Shown: piece after piece, positions 59,658 through 64,000 of the stretch | Numbering within the stretch: position 1 is the stretch's first letter | How the letters are laid out: each line of letters begins with the position of its first letter | Origin: Sorghum bicolor | Taxonomy: Eukaryota > Streptophyta > Magnoliopsida > Poales > Poaceae | Assembly (NCBI RefSeq): GCF_000003195.3 | Contig: NC_012873.2 | Location: forward strand, 66,907,615 to 66,971,614 | DNA: 64,000 nucleotides | Reading direction: 5' to 3' | Made by a program: the position numbers and the translations under genes | Notes under the pieces: model-generated | Database searches by the model: none | The model's input: the letters and a program-made list of their open reading frames with translations, nothing else | Told to the model about the DNA's origin: nothing

Positions 59658-62600
59658 TTACCTTGGCTGCGGGCGTGCTGGGAATGATTTCGCGTGCCTC
59701 ATCTGTGGAGTTGGTCGAGGGATCGATGAGCGGCTCATTGTCTGCGAGCGCAGCAGCATGTCCACCATGGATGAAGTCTGGTAGGCCTGGATTAGGCTCT
59801 CGCTGTCCGTCGAGTCCCCGCGTGCAGTGGCCCTCTGCCATGAGTGGGAGCTCAGGCCTGAGAGGACATATGCCCGACCAGATGCCTCGTACCTTTGCCG
59901 ATTGGCCATCCGATCTTGCATCTCCTTTAGCTCAGCATCCAATGCTTGGCACAGACGGTCACCGGACTGTCCTGATGCTGATCCCATGATCATTCTCCGG
60001 CAGTCTTCGAGTAGAGAAACAGCATTGGTCAGGTCACCACGCTCTGCAGAAAACCTTGCTTCAGCCATCACCTCAGCTGCATGAAGACGGTTCTTCTGGC
60101 GGTCCACCTCGATTGACACGCTTTGTACTGAGACGAATGCTGGCCTGGAGATCTTCACTTGCACATCAGCCATATTCACTGTCTCCTTCATCAGTGGATC
60201 TTTGTAGACACAGCCAACCTTGAGAAGTGCTGTTTCCCCATAGCCTGGTGGGACGTTTACAGACACAAGAAAATCCCTTTCCTCTTCAGCATACAGGTCC
60301 CCAACATCTATGGAGCCATTCCTCTTATCATCTGAAACTCTGCTAGAATAGCTGCCTGACCTGATGGAGCCGAAGTGCACGTCAGGGTGGAGGCTCTCCA
60401 CCTTTACATGCAGACCTTGTGCAACTACGCTCAAAAGTCCACCAATGCATTGTGCAAATGCATCTTGGATAGCAGCCTCTGTCTCGATGAATGAAAAGGT
60501 CCCACCAGAAGTTTGTGAGATGGAGTGCAGTGAGACGGAGTCATGGTCAGCACCAAATCCAAACACATGAACAGGTATCTGCTGGTTACCATTAGTGGAT
60601 GGCAAGAGCGCACAGTACTCTGGTGCTCCTTTGTGTACACCAGCAGTTGGTGAGACTGTATATGTATCTTGACCATCTGACAGAAGGATGATGCTGCAGA
60701 CTGGATTCTTGGCCTGGCGTTCTTCGATCACCTTGGAGCCTTTCCTGAGGCCCTCTGCAATATTGGTCCCACCATTTGAAGTCAGTGAATTAACAGCCAG
60801 CAAGCTTTGCTGCCGACCAGACTCAGTCATCCTACGAAGTGGGAAGAGCCTACGTGCGGATGATGAGAAGGCGATGACAGAAAGCCGATCAGAGGATCCA
60901 AGGTTCTGAATGACAAATCCCATAGCCCTCTTCAACAATGCAAGTTTGGTACCAGCCATACTTCCACTGACATCAAGAACTGTGATGAGATCAACAGGGG
61001 CACGAGTTGTACTTAGTCCATTGCCATCTCCAAGATTGCTGGATGGCTGCAGATGCTGAGCAAGGGGTGCCTTAAGGTGAATTAGAACAGTGAAGTTTCT
61101 TTCTGATGTATTTTCAGGTACTTCAGTGAACTCTGGATATGTTTTTATCTCTACTGTTCTCAAACAGCCCTGTTGAGTGTCATTAGCCTCTTCACACAAC
61201 AAATCCAAGGGTTCATCGTCATTGAAAGTACTAGGGTCAGTGTCAGGCAGTAATGTGGCCAGATGGTGAAGCCTGCCAGAAGAGCGCGCACGAGGAAGTG
61301 GTCGCAATATGTTCATATGGCCTCCATTTTGGTACCCATTAACTGGATTAATCCTTGCATTTCCTTGGGGTAATTCAGCAGGCAAGGGACCTCGAAATGG
61401 GAGCTCCTTCCATTTGATACGGCAGACTGGGCAGCTGCTGCTTCCGTGCTTAACATTTGCCGAAATACAATGGAAGTGGAAGGTGTGTGAGCACTCTGCT
61501 GTGAAGAGAGCATGGCCCTGACCAGGCTTCATTGTAGTCAAGCATATGGCACATGTTTTCTGGAAAAGAAGTGGTGAAAAGTATAAGAATAAGAAATAGA
61601 CATCTAATCTAAGAATGGTAAAAGTATGTAAAGAAGAAATAGACATCAAACTCAAACCTGCTGCAGATCTTTCAAAGATAATTTACAGTGAGGAGGAAGT
61701 CGGTAAATTGTTTGATACTTTGGTCCTATAGAAATACTCTATATTTGAAGTGCTGTCATGACTGATCCCAAACTGTGGTCATATGCCGCAGTTTCAGACT
61801 TGCAGCCAGAAAGCAGCTGTTCTGGAATTTATTCGGAAGCAACATGGTTTGTGAAGAGAAACTACCTCTACAACAATCAGTAATCATGCCTCCATAAGCA
61901 GCCCATGGTCAAACTAATCTTAATATTATCCATCGAATTAGATGCCTTAATCTGAATTAGTCATTGCTGACGAGCTAATACACCTCAGTCCAGAAGAAAA
62001 GAAGAATAAAGGGGCGATGACCTCAGGTAAGCAGTTTGGAAACCAAATAAAGGGGCGATGACTAGCAGCGTGTCCGAAACAAGTAGCTACAGACGTTGCA
62101 ATTTAATAAGGATTGCAGGTTTGCAACTGGGCCATGGTCGGAATACTTTCTTTTGCAATTCTGTCATCAGGGCGCCCCAAAGCGAGCCGGTGGTGGGCTC
62201 TCGGGAATCCGTAGAGTCCCTGTGCTGCAACATGCGAGTTTGGAGCAAGAACGCACAAGGGATCTGAGAACAGTGCCGGAGCTGTTCTGAAAAGGATGCT
62301 ATGCCTCCACGAAAAGAAGTGAAGCTAGAGGGCAGGCTATGGAGGAGAAAAGGGGAGAGGAAAAAAAGTGAATGATGAATGGGAGAGGGCCAGAGGCAGA
62401 GGGGTATGGTGGTGATGGTGGACTATGGTGGCTATGTCCTCAGTCCTATGGACTATGGAATGTGAGAGAGGAGAGCAGGGTGAAGGGGAGGAGGACCCCA
62501 TGGTTAAAGAAAGACAAACTCCCCCCACTTCATGATGATATTCTTCCACCACCATTGCCACCTCCTCCTGCATCTCCTTTTTCTACTAGTGTTGCGCCCC

Positions 62601-63257
62601 TTTTGCGTGTGCGGGTGTGTGATGAAAGCTACTGGTAGTCTGGTAGCACTGCTGCATGCATCATTTGGAGCAAAAGAACATCACAGCACAGGTGTACAAC
62701 TGCTGCAGCATGAATGAACACTTGCCACTGCAGCTGCTGTTGCTGTGAGTACTTTTTTTTTTCTTTTCTTGTTTGGAGCTGACCTGCTACTGCAGTTGAA
62801 GATTTGAAGGACCAAAAGAAATTAGCAGAGCAAGCAGAGTGATCTTTTGGAGTTTTATTACATGGGGTGGATCTTGGCAATAAGTTGCAACCTTTAGCGG
62901 ATCGATGGGTGGACGGAGACACGAGGACAGGAGGACGGGCGGTACCTTGAAGGATTTGCTGCCGGATTTGGAGAGACGGAGCCCGGCGGACGTCGGCGTT
63001 GGGGTGGTGGGCATGAGCGCGCCGGCGCCGCCGTTGGCCTTGCCGTTGGCGCTGCTCTGCTCCGCCGAAGCAGCCGTCGGGGTGGTGTTGGTGCTCGTGG
63101 CGGCGGACGAGGAGGAGGCGACCGGCGACACGAGCGCCGCCGTGGAGGAGGCGGTGTTGGGCGAGCTGGCGTCGTCGCCGCCTTCCAGCGTCCGGGGTAC
63201 GTAGACGCAGAGGTTGAGCCCCAGCGACATCTTGGCCTTCCGCCATCTGCTCTCCAT
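59658..63257 (-). CDS. RING-H2 plus VWA-domain E3 ubiquitin ligase, WAV3 family
   Basis: Two exons, 63,257-62,946 and 61,559-59,658, joined at phase 0 (TTCAAG/GTACCG ... TTCCAG/AAAACA), encode 737 residues. The N-terminus MESRWRKAKMSLGLNLCVYV matches the family start; an ATG 10 codons upstream is possible but less likely. A Ser/Thr/Ala-rich linker (about 30-100) leads to a C3H2C3 RING-H2 finger with ligands C107, C110, C127, H129, H132, C135, C147 and C150. A von Willebrand A domain (about 294-480) has an intact MIDAS start DVSGS (300-304), GGTNIAEG and LLSDGQD. The C-terminal part follows the family order, with EAEVMAEARFSAERGD-like helices (here HAAEVMAEARFSAERGD) and a basic Ser/Pro tail. 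Arabidopsis WAV3/WAVH proteins act as E3 ligases in root gravitropism and auxin-related growth; the substrates of this one are unknown. The 1.39-kb intron separates linker and RING. Confidence 0.95.
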
Positions 63258-64000
63258 TATGCTCGCGCAGTCGCAGCTCGGCCTCAAGCTTCGCTGCTGC
63301 TACTGCTAGCTTGCTGAGATGAGCCTGTGCTGACTGTGAGCTGCTGAGCTACTTCTTGTTGTTGTAAGAAGAGAGAAAGAAAGAAAGAAGGGAGGAGGTG
63401 GTGGTGGGTGGGTGCTGGTTGGGTATTTGGTGAGGAGGTCAGAGGCAGATTTGGCGGCGCTTTTGCCCGGTTTGGTGGCTGGCAGGAGGAGGAGGAGCCG
63501 CCGGCGCGGAGGCCATGGCCATGCGAAGCACAGCACCCTGAGACCGGAGCCTCGTTGCAGCTTGGGAAATCAAGAAAGGGAGGGAGGTTAAAGAGGAAAG
63601 AGAAAGGGAAAGAGTCTCGTATCGTATGGTATGGATGGATGGCTATTTGACCTTGCAGCTGTGCGATGAGAAGAGAGAAAGGGGGAAGGAGACGACGCAG
63701 GGAGCAGCCTTTTAACAAAGAGGAAAAGCAGCAACACCCCCACCAAAGCAAGCACCCCCTATGGGCTATGGGGGAGAAGGAAAAGGTTTGGGAAGAGCTG
63801 AATGATGGCGAGCGACGGAGCGAAGCAGTGAACAACAGCACAAGCACAAGAGGAGAGTGGGGATGAGAGACAGAGGCCCTCTCTCTTCTTCAGGCTTCAG
63901 CTTGCATGGGAGCTGGGAGGTGAGGTGAGTGGTGACCACAGACCACTGGTGGCGCCTACTGAACTGTCCAGGCAGGAGTATTTGCACCGTATTTTCATGT
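63258..64000 (-). promoter_or_regulatory. WAV3-like leader and promoter region
   Basis: GA/CT-rich sequence upstream of the start codon on the minus strand (aaagaaagaaagaaggg near 63,377-63,393 on the plus strand) fits a grass 5' leader. No convincing TATA box was located. Open frames here overlap on both strands and are not taken as genes. Confidence 0.4.

Noticed and set aside
62337..62640. Frames of 78-88 codons between the two WAV3-like exons
   Set aside because: They lie inside the intron, on both strands, with simple-sequence His/Pro runs.

Overview
The window looks like a gene-moderate stretch of a panicoid grass chromosome, most likely Sorghum or a close relative. The reasons are intron-rich genes with strongly GC-biased 5' exons, many Stowaway MITEs (CTCCCTCCGT ends, TA duplications), and many copies of a Tourist-like MITE with GGCCTTGTTTAGTT ends, which I associate with sorghum. 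Nothing bacterial, viral or organellar is visible. The species call is inference from sequence style, not from a search.

Layout. Bases 1-13,290 are intergenic: at least ten MITE copies (some nested), one LINE RNase H relic on the minus strand, and GC-rich patches whose open frames look like chance. Bases 13,299-17,956 hold a GATA zinc-finger transcription factor on the plus strand, probably with a long spliced leader. After it come a perfect 20-bp inverted repeat and a decayed LINE 3' end. Bases 20,851-23,739 (minus) encode a membrane-anchored protein with two glycosyltransferase-A-like halves. Bases 24,000-27,690 are intergenic. Bases 27,692-48,438 (minus) are one 20.7-kb gene of 37 coding exons for UDP-glucose:glycoprotein glucosyltransferase (UGGT), the folding sensor of the ER calnexin/calreticulin cycle. 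I reconstructed every exon; they join in frame to 1,609 residues ending in KDEL. Its introns hold three clear Stowaways, one decayed MITE, two tRNA-related SINE copies, a 29-bp perfect inverted repeat, two partial exon duplications, and a LINE split by a 3,052-bp solo LTR. Bases 51,318-55,932 (minus) encode an ENTH-domain epsin (13 coding exons, 969 residues) with a 5' leader intron. Bases 59,658-63,257 (minus) encode a RING-H2 plus von Willebrand A protein of the WAV3 E3 ligase family (2 exons, 737 residues).

The genes do not form one pathway. Three of the five (the glycosyltransferase-like protein, UGGT and epsin) act in the endomembrane system, which is probably chance. Four genes point left and only the GATA gene points right, so the GATA gene and the glycosyltransferase-like gene are convergent.

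No clearly new biological system is visible. The observations most worth checking are the partial exon duplications in UGGT (one with an intact donor and an in-frame stop), the two-lobed glycosyltransferase with a 90-nt frame-keeping intron, the duplicated splice donor in the GATA leader, the perfect inverted repeats, and the nested insertion history in UGGT intron 8.
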